This document shows, one piece after another, positions 14,121 to 21,362 of a stretch of DNA of 21,362 bases. The number at the start of each line of letters is the position of its first letter. Within the stretch, counting starts at the first letter, position 1. A program made the translations under genes and the position numbers. The notes beneath the pieces are model-generated. The model was not told where the DNA came from. It worked only from the letters and a program-made list of their open reading frames with translations, and did no database searches. Source of the stretch: Bacteroidales bacterium. GTDB taxonomy: Bacteria > Bacteroidota > Bacteroidia > Bacteroidales > UBA3824. The DNA is taken from positions 1 to 21,362 of the forward strand of contig JAGCNK010000026.1 in NCBI GenBank assembly GCA_017645985.1. The letters are read 5' to 3'.

Positions 14121-14735
14121 TTGTTCACACTTTTAATAATAGCACTCTCAGTATCGGCATTGTCAGCGGCATTTTTCGCAGGTATCAAAACCGCACTCAC
14201 CGGAAGCGACCGCCTTGTGCTCGACATCGACATCAAAAACGGAACTATCCGCCAGGGCATAGTGTTCCGTCCAGCCGACAATATAGAACTGTGCATCACC
14301 TGCATGCGCACCGGCGAAATTCTGTCGCAGTGCGTGTTGGCAAGCGCGGCGTTTGTACTGTGCGGACGCCTCGGACTCAGCCAGCAGGGCAACATCATTT
14401 TCATAGCCGCAGCCATCATCACGGCTGTAATCTTGTGCAAGGCTCTGCCCACGGCGGTATTTTCACGAAACGCCAACCAGATGCTCCGCCGCTTTGTGCC
14501 CCTCGCCGACTTTATTTCCAACTTCCTCTACCCTGTGGTTTATCTGGTTATGTTTCAGGTGATTTCGGCAAGTGGAAAAATCAAGGGCAGAAACATCGAC
14601 ACCGAACCCAACAACATTTCGGAGCTTATTCCCACCACAGCGTCAAAAGCCGACGACGAAGAGTACGACGACGGACGTCTGCAATTCTTAAAAAGGCGTT
14701 GGATTTCAAGGATATACGCATACGCGAATGTATAG
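14121..14735 (+). CDS. CNNM/CorC-family membrane protein, N-terminal part (frameshifted)
   Basis: The N-terminal membrane half of a CNNM (DUF21)-CBS-CorC protein, a family linked to magnesium or cobalt transport and, in Bacteroidota, to the GldE/hemolysin group. Hydrophobic segments lie at the start (FTLLIIALSVSALSAAFFAG), in the middle (SQCVLASAAFVLC, then FIAAAIITAVIL) and near NFLYPVVYLVMFQV. The extracytoplasmic GIKTALTGSDRLVLDID segment fits the family's EIAxxSxxRxxLE region, but it is divergent. No ATG is available near the start. I chose TTG at 14121, which has AAGGA 7 bases before it; TTG at 14094 would overlap the receiver gene. The frame ends at 14735, shortly after its useful sequence stops at about 14690, while the CBS domains continue in another frame. 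Confidence 0.65.
   Translation: MFTLLIIALSVSALSAAFFAGIKTALTGSDRLVLDIDIKNGTIRQGIVFRPADNIELCITCMRTGEILSQCVLASAAFVLCGRLGLSQQGNIIFIAAAIITAVILCKALPTAVFSRNANQMLRRFVPLADFISNFLYPVVYLVMFQVISASGKIKGRNIDTEPNNISELIPTTASKADDEEYDDGRLQFLKRRWISRIYAYANV
14688..14696 (+). other. Frameshift site in the CNNM/CorC gene
   Basis: The frame used upstream reads TTC TTA AAA AGG here, while the downstream CBS/CorC sequence needs TTC TTA AAA AAG GCG TTG GAT. One A is missing from the run at 14690-14694 (five A where six would restore the frame). Equivalently, ribosomes would have to slip back one base on the A-run. A single-base deletion, a sequencing or assembly error, or a -1 recoding signal would all give this pattern. 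Confidence 0.85.
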
Positions 14736-15349
14736 TGCCGCGCAACGAGATTGTGTCGGCCAATGTCAACGACTCTATCAAGACACTCACCGAGGCGTTC
14801 ATACAGAGCGGATACTCCAAAATTGTGATTTGCAACGGAAGTCTCGACCGCATAATAGGATATGTCAACGCGTTAGACCTGTTTAAAAAGCCCAAGAGCA
14901 TCAAGGACATAATAGTGCCTGCTATAGAAGCGCCCGAAACAATGACCGCCGACAAGCTGCTGAAACAGTTTGTGAAACGCCGCAAAAGCGTGGCGGTGGT
15001 TACCGACGAATACGGCGGCACGGCGGGAATGCTCACCGTGGAGGACATCATCGAAGAGATTACCGGCGAGATAGAAGACGAACATGACTATCAGGAACTT
15101 GTGGAACGCAAGATTGGCAACAACGAGTTCATTTTCTCAGGACGTCTGGAAATCGACTACATCAACGAAAAATACAAGCTACACCTGCCCAAAACCGACG
15201 ACTACGAAACCCTAGCCGGATATATCCTCACCCTCAACAAGGATTTTCCCAAAAATGGCGACGAGTTTGCCGACGGCGACCTGATTATAAAGGTGCTGCA
15301 GGTAAAAAAGCCAAAGATAAACACAGTTAGAATCACGTTAAAACATTAG
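14690..15349 (+). CDS. CNNM/CorC-family protein, C-terminal CBS and CorC_HlyC part
   Basis: Cytoplasmic half of the protein begun at 14121, in the -1 frame relative to it. It opens KKALDFKDIRIRECIVPRNE, the standard linker into the first CBS domain. CBS1 contains the GYSKIVICNGSLDRIIGYV region. CBS2 contains AVVTDEYGGTAGMLTVEDI, a hallmark of this family, followed by EEITGEIEDE. The CorC_HlyC domain follows, with NEFIFSGRLEIDYINEKY and a D(L/E)I-x-V strand near the end. CBS pairs bind adenine nucleotides. An open frame extends upstream to 14291, but its translation there is a shadow of the membrane half. birA starts two bases after the stop. All CBS/CorC motifs are intact, so the protein was functional very recently or still is. 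Confidence 0.8.
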   Translation, partial: KKALDFKDIRIRECIVPRNEIVSANVNDSIKTLTEAFIQSGYSKIVICNGSLDRIIGYVNALDLFKKPKSIKDIIVPAIEAPETMTADKLLKQFVKRRKSVAVVTDEYGGTAGMLTVEDIIEEITGEIEDEHDYQELVERKIGNNEFIFSGRLEIDYINEKYKLHLPKTDDYETLAGYILTLNKDFPKNGDEFADGDLIIKVLQVKKPKINTVRITLKH

Positions 15350-15351
15350 AT

Positions 15352-16119
15352 ATGAATATTATACACCTTAATATAATTGACTCAACCAACGACGAGGCAC
15401 AACGACGGATTTCGCAAGACCGCGAGTCAAAGGAAGACTTTGTGATACGCGCCGATTTTCAAACCGACGGACGTGGACAGCGCGGCAACATCTGGGAGAG
15501 CGAAAGCAGCAAAAACCTGATGTTCAGCTATGTGTTTCACCCCAAGGAACTTATGGTAACAAACCAGTTTCTCCTGTCGCAAGCCACAGCCGCCGCCGTG
15601 GCAGAATATTTTGAAACCCGCCATATTCCGAACGTATCTGTCAAATGGCCAAACGACATATATTCGGGAATGCAGAAGATCTGCGGCATGCTGATTGAAA
15701 ACGCCGTGTCGGGCAAGTACATAAGATCCAGCATCCTGGGCATAGGCATCAACGTAAACCAGGGCACATTTCCCGAAAACCTTCCCAACCCGGTGTCGAT
15801 GAAGATTATTACCGGCGAGGAATACAATCTCGACCAAGAGTTGGACGTTTTTTTAGAGATTTTGCAAAAGCACCTTGCGCATATCCAAAACGGCGAAACC
15901 GACATTCTGCGGCAGAACTACATGAGCCGTCTGCTCGGATTAGACAAGACATTGGTGTACAATTCGCGAGGCACTGTGTTCAAAGGCATTGTCCGCGATG
16001 TGGAGCAGACCGGGTTCATCACCGTGGAAAACCAGCAGACCGGAGAATCAAAGAAATACGACTTTAAAGAAATAGAACTGATTATACCAGAACAAACAAA
16101 GTATACAACGTCAAAATGA
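15352..16119 (+). CDS. birA: Biotin-[acetyl-CoA-carboxylase] ligase (monofunctional BirA)
   Basis: Activates biotin with ATP and attaches it to a lysine of biotin carboxyl carrier proteins. In this 255-residue protein the catalytic core starts at once, and the N-terminal helix-turn-helix of E. coli BirA is absent, so it cannot be a classical bio operon repressor. Visible motifs: STNDEA (11-16), the biotinyl-AMP-binding loop DGRGQRG (39-45), KWPNDIY (98-104), K109 in KICGMLIE and GIGINVNQ (130-137). A C-terminal SH3-like domain (about 207-245) is recognisable by its strands. It starts two bases after the CorC stop and overlaps the next gene by ATGA, so translation is probably coupled. Confidence 0.94.
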   Translation: MNIIHLNIIDSTNDEAQRRISQDRESKEDFVIRADFQTDGRGQRGNIWESESSKNLMFSYVFHPKELMVTNQFLLSQATAAAVAEYFETRHIPNVSVKWPNDIYSGMQKICGMLIENAVSGKYIRSSILGIGINVNQGTFPENLPNPVSMKIITGEEYNLDQELDVFLEILQKHLAHIQNGETDILRQNYMSRLLGLDKTLVYNSRGTVFKGIVRDVEQTGFITVENQQTGESKKYDFKEIELIIPEQTKYTTSK

Positions 16120-19100
16120 AGAATATCAAATATATAGCCGCATTGTTGTTCATCTTTGCATCGTTTGTTGCCCAGGCGCAGTTTTACAACGGTCACCAGA
16201 TGAACTTCGGGCAAAACCGTGTGCAGTACTCTGAGTTTCAATGGTTTTACTACCGCTATCCGCAGTTCGACACATACTACTACCAGCAGGGCAAAGACCT
16301 GGCGCAGTACGTCAGCGACCGTGCCCTGGAGGTGATTCCCGAAATGGAGAAGTTTTTCGGACGCAAAATGCAGAAACGCATCATATTTTTGGTATACAAC
16401 CGTTTGACCGAGTTTCGCCAAAGCAACATCGGACTGCAGACGCAGGACATATCCACCAACCTCGGAGGCACCACCAAAATCATCGACAACAAGGTATTCC
16501 TATATTTCGACGGCGACCACATCAAGTTCGACGAGCAGATACGCGAGGCGGTGGCTTCGGTGCTGATGACTTCGAGCCTCTACGGCACAGGTCTCAAAAG
16601 CAAGGTGGCCAACTCGGCGGTGATTTCGCTGCCCGAATGGTACAGCCGAGGTCTTACAGCATACGCCGCCATCAAGTGGAACTCCGAAGTGGAGGACATC
16701 ATCAAAGATGGTTTTGAAAGCAAAAAATACAAAAAAATCAACCACCTTCGCGGCGACGACGCCAAATATGCCGGATACTCGCTATGGCATTACATCACAA
16801 TAGCTTACGGCAGAGACGCAGTGCCAAACATCATCTACCTGACAGGCATCAACAAAAACCTTAACAACGCCATAAGCCAGGCTCTCGGCAAATCGATCAA
16901 AAAGCTTTCGCCCGACTGGAAAGAGTTCTACAGCGAAAAATTTGCCGTCAACCGTCCCGACGAGTCCATTCCCGCCAGCGACACCATCATCAAGAAGCCC
17001 AAACGCAACACCGTGTACGACAATCCCGCCACATCGCCCGACGGACGGTTCACATTCTACACCACCAACTGCATGGGCAAGTACAAGATTTTTCTTCGCG
17101 ACAACACTACCGAAGAGTTCACCAAACTGCTGCGCCGAGAACAGAAACTGGAGCAGATCACCGACTACTCTTATCCCGTGGCGGCGTGGCATCCTACGTC
17201 AAAGATACTCAGCTTTGTAATCGAGGAACGCGGATATGTATTTCTGTATCAATACAATACCGACTCCAAGACAATGATGAACAAGATGCTGCCCAAGTTC
17301 GACAAGGTTTACTCGATGGACTACTCTCCCGACGGACTCAATATGGTTATGAGCGTCCAGCTGTCGGGTATGCGCGACATTGTGATAATGAACGTGGCCT
17401 CAGGCACATTTGAAAACATCACACAGGACCTTGCCGACGACATCGACCCGAAATACGCCGCCGGCAGCCGCAAAATCGTTTTCGCATCCAACCGTCTGTG
17501 CGACACGCTTATGGAAGAGAAACCCGACTTTCACCGTCCCATAGGCCGCACCTACGACATTTTTGAATACAACCTCTCGTCAAAAAACAAAGTGCTGCGC
17601 CGCGTTACCAACTCGCCCTACGAAAACGAGACCGCTCCGCACGAAACTTCGCCAGGAAACTACACCTACCTGAGCGACAAGAACGGTATTTTCAACCAAT
17701 ACGCATCGGTTTACGACAGCGCCATTGTGGCTATCGACACTATTGTACATTACAGATATACAAATAGTTACAAACCAGTTTCAAACTACGGGCGCAACAC
17801 TCTCAAGCTGCACACCGACAACAAAAACCAGAAAACCGACAAATCGTTCCGTTTCAACGACCGTTTCTACCTCTTCTCTGGCAAGAGCAACAAGAGCAGT
17901 GCCGACATTCCTTCCACCCTGCCCACCACATACTTCAAGGCAAGGGAAAACCGCCGTCAGCACCGTCAAGACAGCCTCGAAGTTGTGCGCAAGCAACGCC
18001 TTGAACGCGAACGCCGCATAGCCGACAGCATCGCAGCCAATCCGCCTAAGGAGTGGATTCATCCCGACAGCTTGAAATACGACATCACCAACTATGTTTT
18101 TGAGGAGGAACGTCCTCTTGCCCAGCAGCTTACATTCTACCAAGAGGACTTGAAAGAACGTCACAAAAACGAGGCTGCAGTCCGTCCGCACCAAAGGCTA
18201 TATTTCACCAACTTCTATATCGACTACCTTGTAAGCCAGATTGATTTCAGCGGCAAAAACCAAAGCTATCAGGCATTTACGGGCGGACCATACTACTTCA
18301 ACCCGGGCGCAAGCGCATATTTCAAAATAGGCATTAAGGATCTTTTTGAGGATTACCGTCTTACAGCCGGAGTCAACATCGGAGGCAATTTCGACAGCTA
18401 CGACTTCTACCTCTCGTTTGAAGACCTCAAGCACCGCATCGACAAGGAGTACATATTCCACCGCAGCACATTCCGCAACATCAACGACTACTGGGCTGAA
18501 AAAGTAATCACCAACGAAGGAATGTTTATCGCAAGCTACCCCTTCAACCAGACATCAGCCATCAAGACCACTCTCGGACTTCGTTACGACCAAAAGGACA
18601 CGCTTGTAACCGACTATCCGTATTTAGACAACAAAACCGAATACAAGGTGTTTGCCAAAGCCAAAGTGGAATACAATTTTGACAACACCCGCAGCCTCGG
18701 CACCAACACACCGTCTGGCGTAAGAGCCAAGGCGTGGAGCGAAATTTACCAACAGGTGGAAGGCAACTACGACATCATCTCCTCGTGGGGATTTGATTTC
18801 AGATACTATCAGAAGATACACCGCAGCCTGATTTTTGCCTCGCGACTTGCCGGAGCCACATCGTTCGGAACTGGAAAAATCATCTACTATCTCGGCGCGG
18901 TAGACAACTGGACCAAGTTTAAAACCGACGGAATGTTCGACCGCTCAATACGTATCGACGAAAACGAAAACTATATCTATCAGGCAGTTGCCACCAATAT
19001 GCGTGGATTTATCCAAAACTGCCGAAATGGAAACTCGTTTGCCGTGCTCAACAACGAAATCCGCTGGCCTATATTCCGCTATCTGGCCAACCGACCCATC

Positions 19101-19391
19101 AACTCAAAGCTTATCAACGACTTTCAAGTAATAGGATTCTTCGACGCGGGTTCGGCTTGGAGCGGATTTGTGCCGTTCAAAAACAAAAACGCCTACGACA
19201 AATACGAGCTTCAAAACGGTTCTATCACAATGACCATCGACGTAGACCGTCCCTCGCTTGTGGCTGGCTACGGATTCGGATTCCGCACATCGCTCTTGGG
19301 ATATTTCCTCCGTTTCGACTGGGCTTGGGGAGTCGAGGGTCACATAGTTTTGCCCCGTGTATTCTACTTCTCGCTCGGTCTCGATTTCTAA
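16116..19391 (+). CDS. Large outer-membrane protein: degenerate peptidase-MA-like, TolB-like propeller and Omp85-like barrel
   Basis: A 1091-residue protein of unknown role with a signal peptide (1-21, ending VAQAQ). Residues about 40-275 resemble a gluzincin (peptidase MA) domain. However, the usual HExxH place reads REAVAS (143-148), and LPEWYSRGLTAYA (172-184) has R where the glutamate ligand is expected, so it is likely not catalytic. Residues about 300-590 carry TolB/WD40-like propeller repeats, e.g. TSPDGRFTFYT (306-316), WHPTSKILSF (358-367) and YSPDGLNMVM (403-412). A charged linker (606-645) contains KQRLERERRIADSI. Residues about 690-1091 form a beta-barrel with an Omp85-like loop, MRGFIQN (962-968) before NEIRWPIF (980-987). 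Then come FFDAGSAW (1008-1015) and GYGFGFRTSLLGYFLRFDWAWG (1051-1072). It ends in an aromatic residue (F1091), as barrels do. There are no POTRA domains. It overlaps birA by four bases. Confidence 0.85.
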   Translation: MKNIKYIAALLFIFASFVAQAQFYNGHQMNFGQNRVQYSEFQWFYYRYPQFDTYYYQQGKDLAQYVSDRALEVIPEMEKFFGRKMQKRIIFLVYNRLTEFRQSNIGLQTQDISTNLGGTTKIIDNKVFLYFDGDHIKFDEQIREAVASVLMTSSLYGTGLKSKVANSAVISLPEWYSRGLTAYAAIKWNSEVEDIIKDGFESKKYKKINHLRGDDAKYAGYSLWHYITIAYGRDAVPNIIYLTGINKNLNNAISQALGKSIKKLSPDWKEFYSEKFAVNRPDESIPASDTIIKKPKRNTVYDNPATSPDGRFTFYTTNCMGKYKIFLRDNTTEEFTKLLRREQKLEQITDYSYPVAAWHPTSKILSFVIEERGYVFLYQYNTDSKTMMNKMLPKFDKVYSMDYSPDGLNMVMSVQLSGMRDIVIMNVASGTFENITQDLADDIDPKYAAGSRKIVFASNRLCDTLMEEKPDFHRPIGRTYDIFEYNLSSKNKVLRRVTNSPYENETAPHETSPGNYTYLSDKNGIFNQYASVYDSAIVAIDTIVHYRYTNSYKPVSNYGRNTLKLHTDNKNQKTDKSFRFNDRFYLFSGKSNKSSADIPSTLPTTYFKARENRRQHRQDSLEVVRKQRLERERRIADSIAANPPKEWIHPDSLKYDITNYVFEEERPLAQQLTFYQEDLKERHKNEAAVRPHQRLYFTNFYIDYLVSQIDFSGKNQSYQAFTGGPYYFNPGASAYFKIGIKDLFEDYRLTAGVNIGGNFDSYDFYLSFEDLKHRIDKEYIFHRSTFRNINDYWAEKVITNEGMFIASYPFNQTSAIKTTLGLRYDQKDTLVTDYPYLDNKTEYKVFAKAKVEYNFDNTRSLGTNTPSGVRAKAWSEIYQQVEGNYDIISSWGFDFRYYQKIHRSLIFASRLAGATSFGTGKIIYYLGAVDNWTKFKTDGMFDRSIRIDENENYIYQAVATNMRGFIQNCRNGNSFAVLNNEIRWPIFRYLANRPINSKLINDFQVIGFFDAGSAWSGFVPFKNKNAYDKYELQNGSITMTIDVDRPSLVAGYGFGFRTSLLGYFLRFDWAWGVEGHIVLPRVFYFSLGLDF

Positions 19392-19402
19392 TTATTTTAA
19401 TA

Positions 19403-20818
19403 ATGCAACACCTTTATTTATTAGCAGCAATAATGTTGACCGCCGCCTGTGCGCCCCAAAAACAGGACAACACACAAAAGCCACGCAGATTTATGCAGAT
19501 AACCACGGCGGCGGGCGACCCTTCGCACAAAATAGCCAATATGTTCGACAATATGGACTACACATCGTTTGCGCCAGAAGAGATGCGCACCTACGACCTA
19601 AAAATCACTAAATCAACCATTTCGCACATCAAATTCACTCCCGCCAAACGACGGGGCTACAGCACCGACTTCACCCTGTTTGTAAAAATAGGCGGCGACT
19701 ATTACAAATGCACCGGCAGCAATCCCGAGCTCAACATAAAGCCCGTAACCACCGACTCGCTGTCGTTTGTGATTGTGAGCAATACCAAGGGACGCCGCAC
19801 CGAATTTGTAAAAGACTCACTCGCCTCGGCAGCCATCAGCCTCTCCGACCCAATGAAAATACACGCCATTGAGCGCATCGACCTATTCGACAACGGAGTT
19901 CTGCTCAACGACTCGGTACAGGTTTCCGCCGACAACGGAGCCGCACCATCAGGTTCGCTGCCAAGATCTTTTGCCGACAACTACAAGAGCCACATTCTCG
20001 GAAACCTTGCCGACAAGGTGCTATCTGTCAACAACAGCGGCTACAAGGCATCGTGGGTGATACGCAGCAACGGCAGCGCGGCTTTCTTTACCGAAGAAAA
20101 ACACTTCTTTGAGGGACAAATCGAAAACCGCAACGGCCGCACTCTCGTCAACATTACCAACGCCATCGGCTTTGCTCCGCCCTCCGAAGTGGAGCTCCGC
20201 ATCATAGCCAACAACATTGTGATACCGCAGATGAAAATTGCCATACCTTTCGACGGTTGCGACGGCGACTTCATCAACCTGAAACTGTTTCCCGAACTGT
20301 TCAGTTTCGACATCCGCTATGCCACCGAAAACAATTTCACCCACACCGTGCTTTACGATGAGCCGTTCTGCTATATGCGTTACGCTCCCGCCCGCGACCT
20401 TTTAAAAATTGCGCAGGAATTCCTGGACAAAGGGTATAAAATAAAGATTTTCGACGGCTACCGTCCCCACTCGTGCCAGTTTCTGATGTGGAAAATCATT
20501 CCCAATCCAAACTTTCTATCCGACCCGGCAAAAGGCTCGATACACAACCGTGGCGGCGCGGTAGACCTCACCATCACCACACTCGACGGCAAAGAGGTGA
20601 ACATGGGCACCGACTTTGACCATTGCGGCTACGAGGCGTATATGACCAACATGAACCTTCCGTCTGAGGTAATAGCCAACAGAATGTTTCTCAAAGAGAT
20701 AATGGAAAAACACGGATTCAAAGGCATACGCACCGAATGGTGGCATTTTAGCCACTTAACAGCATATGCTTATCCGCTTGCCGACATCAAGATGAAAGAG
20801 TTTGTAAATAAATTTTGA
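19403..20818 (+). CDS. Lipoprotein with C-terminal VanX-like D-alanyl-D-alanine dipeptidase domain
   Basis: A 471-residue protein. The leader MQHLYLLAAIMLTAAC gives a probable lipoprotein signal with C16 lipidated. Residues about 280-471 form a peptidase M15D (VanX/DdpX) domain. It contains DGYRPHS (351-357, R353 matching VanX R71), the zinc ligands H381 and D388 in SIHNRGGAVDL, and E445 and H448 in EWWHFS. Spacings of 7 and 3 equal VanX H116/D123 and E181/H184. It should cleave D-Ala-D-Ala or similar dipeptides in the periplasm, for cell-wall recycling or nutrition. Residues about 25-275 are a long extension rich in beta-strands that I do not recognise. I chose ATG 19403 because it yields the lipoprotein leader; the frame stays open further upstream but only inside the preceding gene. 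It starts 11 bases after that gene. There is no vanA/vanH, so vancomycin resistance is not suggested. Confidence 0.88.
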   Translation: MQHLYLLAAIMLTAACAPQKQDNTQKPRRFMQITTAAGDPSHKIANMFDNMDYTSFAPEEMRTYDLKITKSTISHIKFTPAKRRGYSTDFTLFVKIGGDYYKCTGSNPELNIKPVTTDSLSFVIVSNTKGRRTEFVKDSLASAAISLSDPMKIHAIERIDLFDNGVLLNDSVQVSADNGAAPSGSLPRSFADNYKSHILGNLADKVLSVNNSGYKASWVIRSNGSAAFFTEEKHFFEGQIENRNGRTLVNITNAIGFAPPSEVELRIIANNIVIPQMKIAIPFDGCDGDFINLKLFPELFSFDIRYATENNFTHTVLYDEPFCYMRYAPARDLLKIAQEFLDKGYKIKIFDGYRPHSCQFLMWKIIPNPNFLSDPAKGSIHNRGGAVDLTITTLDGKEVNMGTDFDHCGYEAYMTNMNLPSEVIANRMFLKEIMEKHGFKGIRTEWWHFSHLTAYAYPLADIKMKEFVNKF

Positions 20819-20872
20819 TTATTCATCTTTTTTTCCGATTTTTACAAACAAAAAAATTGCAAAAACAGACCT

Positions 20873-21362
20873 ATGAATTTTTCTTCAATATCCGACCGAA
20901 CCGAATATTTTTTGCGAGGACTTACCAAACGCACAAAGTCGTGGCTTGTGATAGCCGTAATAGTTTCAGCGTTGCTAATGTTGCTCTTTGGCACACTGTG
21001 GATATACCAGCGCTACAAATACAACAAAGAGGTAGCCGATTATCAAGAAAAACTCCAAACATCGCATCAAAACTACTACACGGTAACATTGGAGAATGCC
21101 AACCTTGAAAAACGCCTTCAGGATATGAACCTACGTCTGGCGCAAACCATCGGCTCTATGGTAGAACTACAAACCATGCTCGACCAAATCAACAGCGAAA
21201 AAGCCAATCTCGAAGAGGTGAAACTTCAACTTGAAACCGGCCTCAAAACCACCCGCACACAGTTAGACAAAGTTCAAAAATCGGTCAACAACCTAATCGA
21301 CAGCCGTTCGCACATAATCACCACCACCGAAGAAAACGTAATTCACGATTCGGAATGCGAAA
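20873..21362 (+). CDS. Membrane-anchored coiled-coil protein (3' end outside window)
   Basis: Open frame from ATG at 20873 to the end of the window: 163 codons with no stop. A short cytoplasmic N-terminus rich in Arg/Lys (TEYFLRGLTKRTKS) precedes one transmembrane helix (about 24-45). A long region (about 48-150) of Leu, Glu, Lys and Gln heptads follows, for example LENANLEKRLQDMNLRLAQ, and looks like a coiled coil. By the positive-inside rule the coiled coil is periplasmic. I do not recognise a family: it could be a cell-envelope spacer, a division protein or the front of a larger enzyme. It follows the VanX-like gene by 54 bases in the same direction. The final domain is not visible, so function cannot be judged. 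Confidence 0.75.
   Translation, partial: MNFSSISDRTEYFLRGLTKRTKSWLVIAVIVSALLMLLFGTLWIYQRYKYNKEVADYQEKLQTSHQNYYTVTLENANLEKRLQDMNLRLAQTIGSMVELQTMLDQINSEKANLEEVKLQLETGLKTTRTQLDKVQKSVNNLIDSRSHIITTTEENVIHDSECE

Noticed and set aside
14291..14689. Upstream part of the second CNNM/CorC frame read as a His/Arg-rich protein
   Set aside because: The His/Arg/Pro-rich translation is the out-of-frame reading of the membrane half. Family sequence begins only at about 14690.
19157..19402. Upstream extension of the VanX-like protein
   Set aside because: The open frame runs back inside the end of the outer-membrane protein gene. Starting at 19403 gives a proper lipoprotein leader.
19403..20818. Vancomycin resistance determinant
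   Set aside because: Only a VanX-type domain is present, on a lipoprotein, with no VanA/VanB ligase, VanH dehydrogenase or VanRS pair. A cell-wall recycling or nutritional role is more likely.

Overview
The window looks like a chromosomal segment from a Bacteroidales bacterium (phylum Bacteroidota). Evidence: the six-domain ribosomal protein S1 is of the Bacteroides type. Several upstream regions carry TAnnTTTG -7 elements with few Shine-Dalgarno sequences. A coaX / outer-membrane protein / TPR / LptC cluster is present, in an order I recall as typical of Bacteroidales. Coding density is high and no gene-free stretch exceeds about 110 bases. I see no tRNA, rRNA, CRISPR array, transposase or phage gene.

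Layout. (1) 1-2198, plus strand: rpsA and a small STAS-domain protein, closed by a symmetrical terminator at 2223-2259. (2) 2278-3429, minus strand: a YqhD/BDH-like iron-type alcohol dehydrogenase. (3) 3567-9012, plus strand: tsaD from a TTG start, a six-helix voltage-gated potassium channel with a small cysteine-rich tail, a RelA/SpoT-type (p)ppGpp enzyme with a damaged hydrolase site, an FNR-like regulator overlapping it by one base, and a small protein resembling EACC1, a domain described from predicted biological conflict systems. (4) 9009-13656, minus strand: coaX, an outer-membrane beta-barrel protein, a secreted TPR protein, a lipoprotein LptC and a two-helix membrane protein. These are tightly packed except for a palindromic repeat between the TPR gene and lptC. 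(5) 13733 to the end, plus strand: a stand-alone receiver protein, a CNNM/CBS/CorC protein broken by a one-base frameshift, birA, a 1091-residue outer-membrane protein, a VanX-like lipoprotein and the start of a membrane-anchored coiled-coil protein.

How the genes may work together. Region 4 combines coenzyme A synthesis with outer-membrane and LPS-transport functions. Region 3 groups a stringent-response enzyme with a probable oxygen or redox sensor and an ion channel, which suggests stress control, though only adjacency supports this. Region 5 is weighted toward the envelope. Its most unusual member has an inactive-looking peptidase-like front, a TolB-like propeller and an Omp85-like barrel in one chain.

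The best leads for something under-described are this fusion (16116-19391), the apparently solitary EACC1-like protein (8536-9012), the frameshift at 14688-14696 and the palindromic repeat at 9833-9885. I see no complete defence system or other clearly new multi-gene system.
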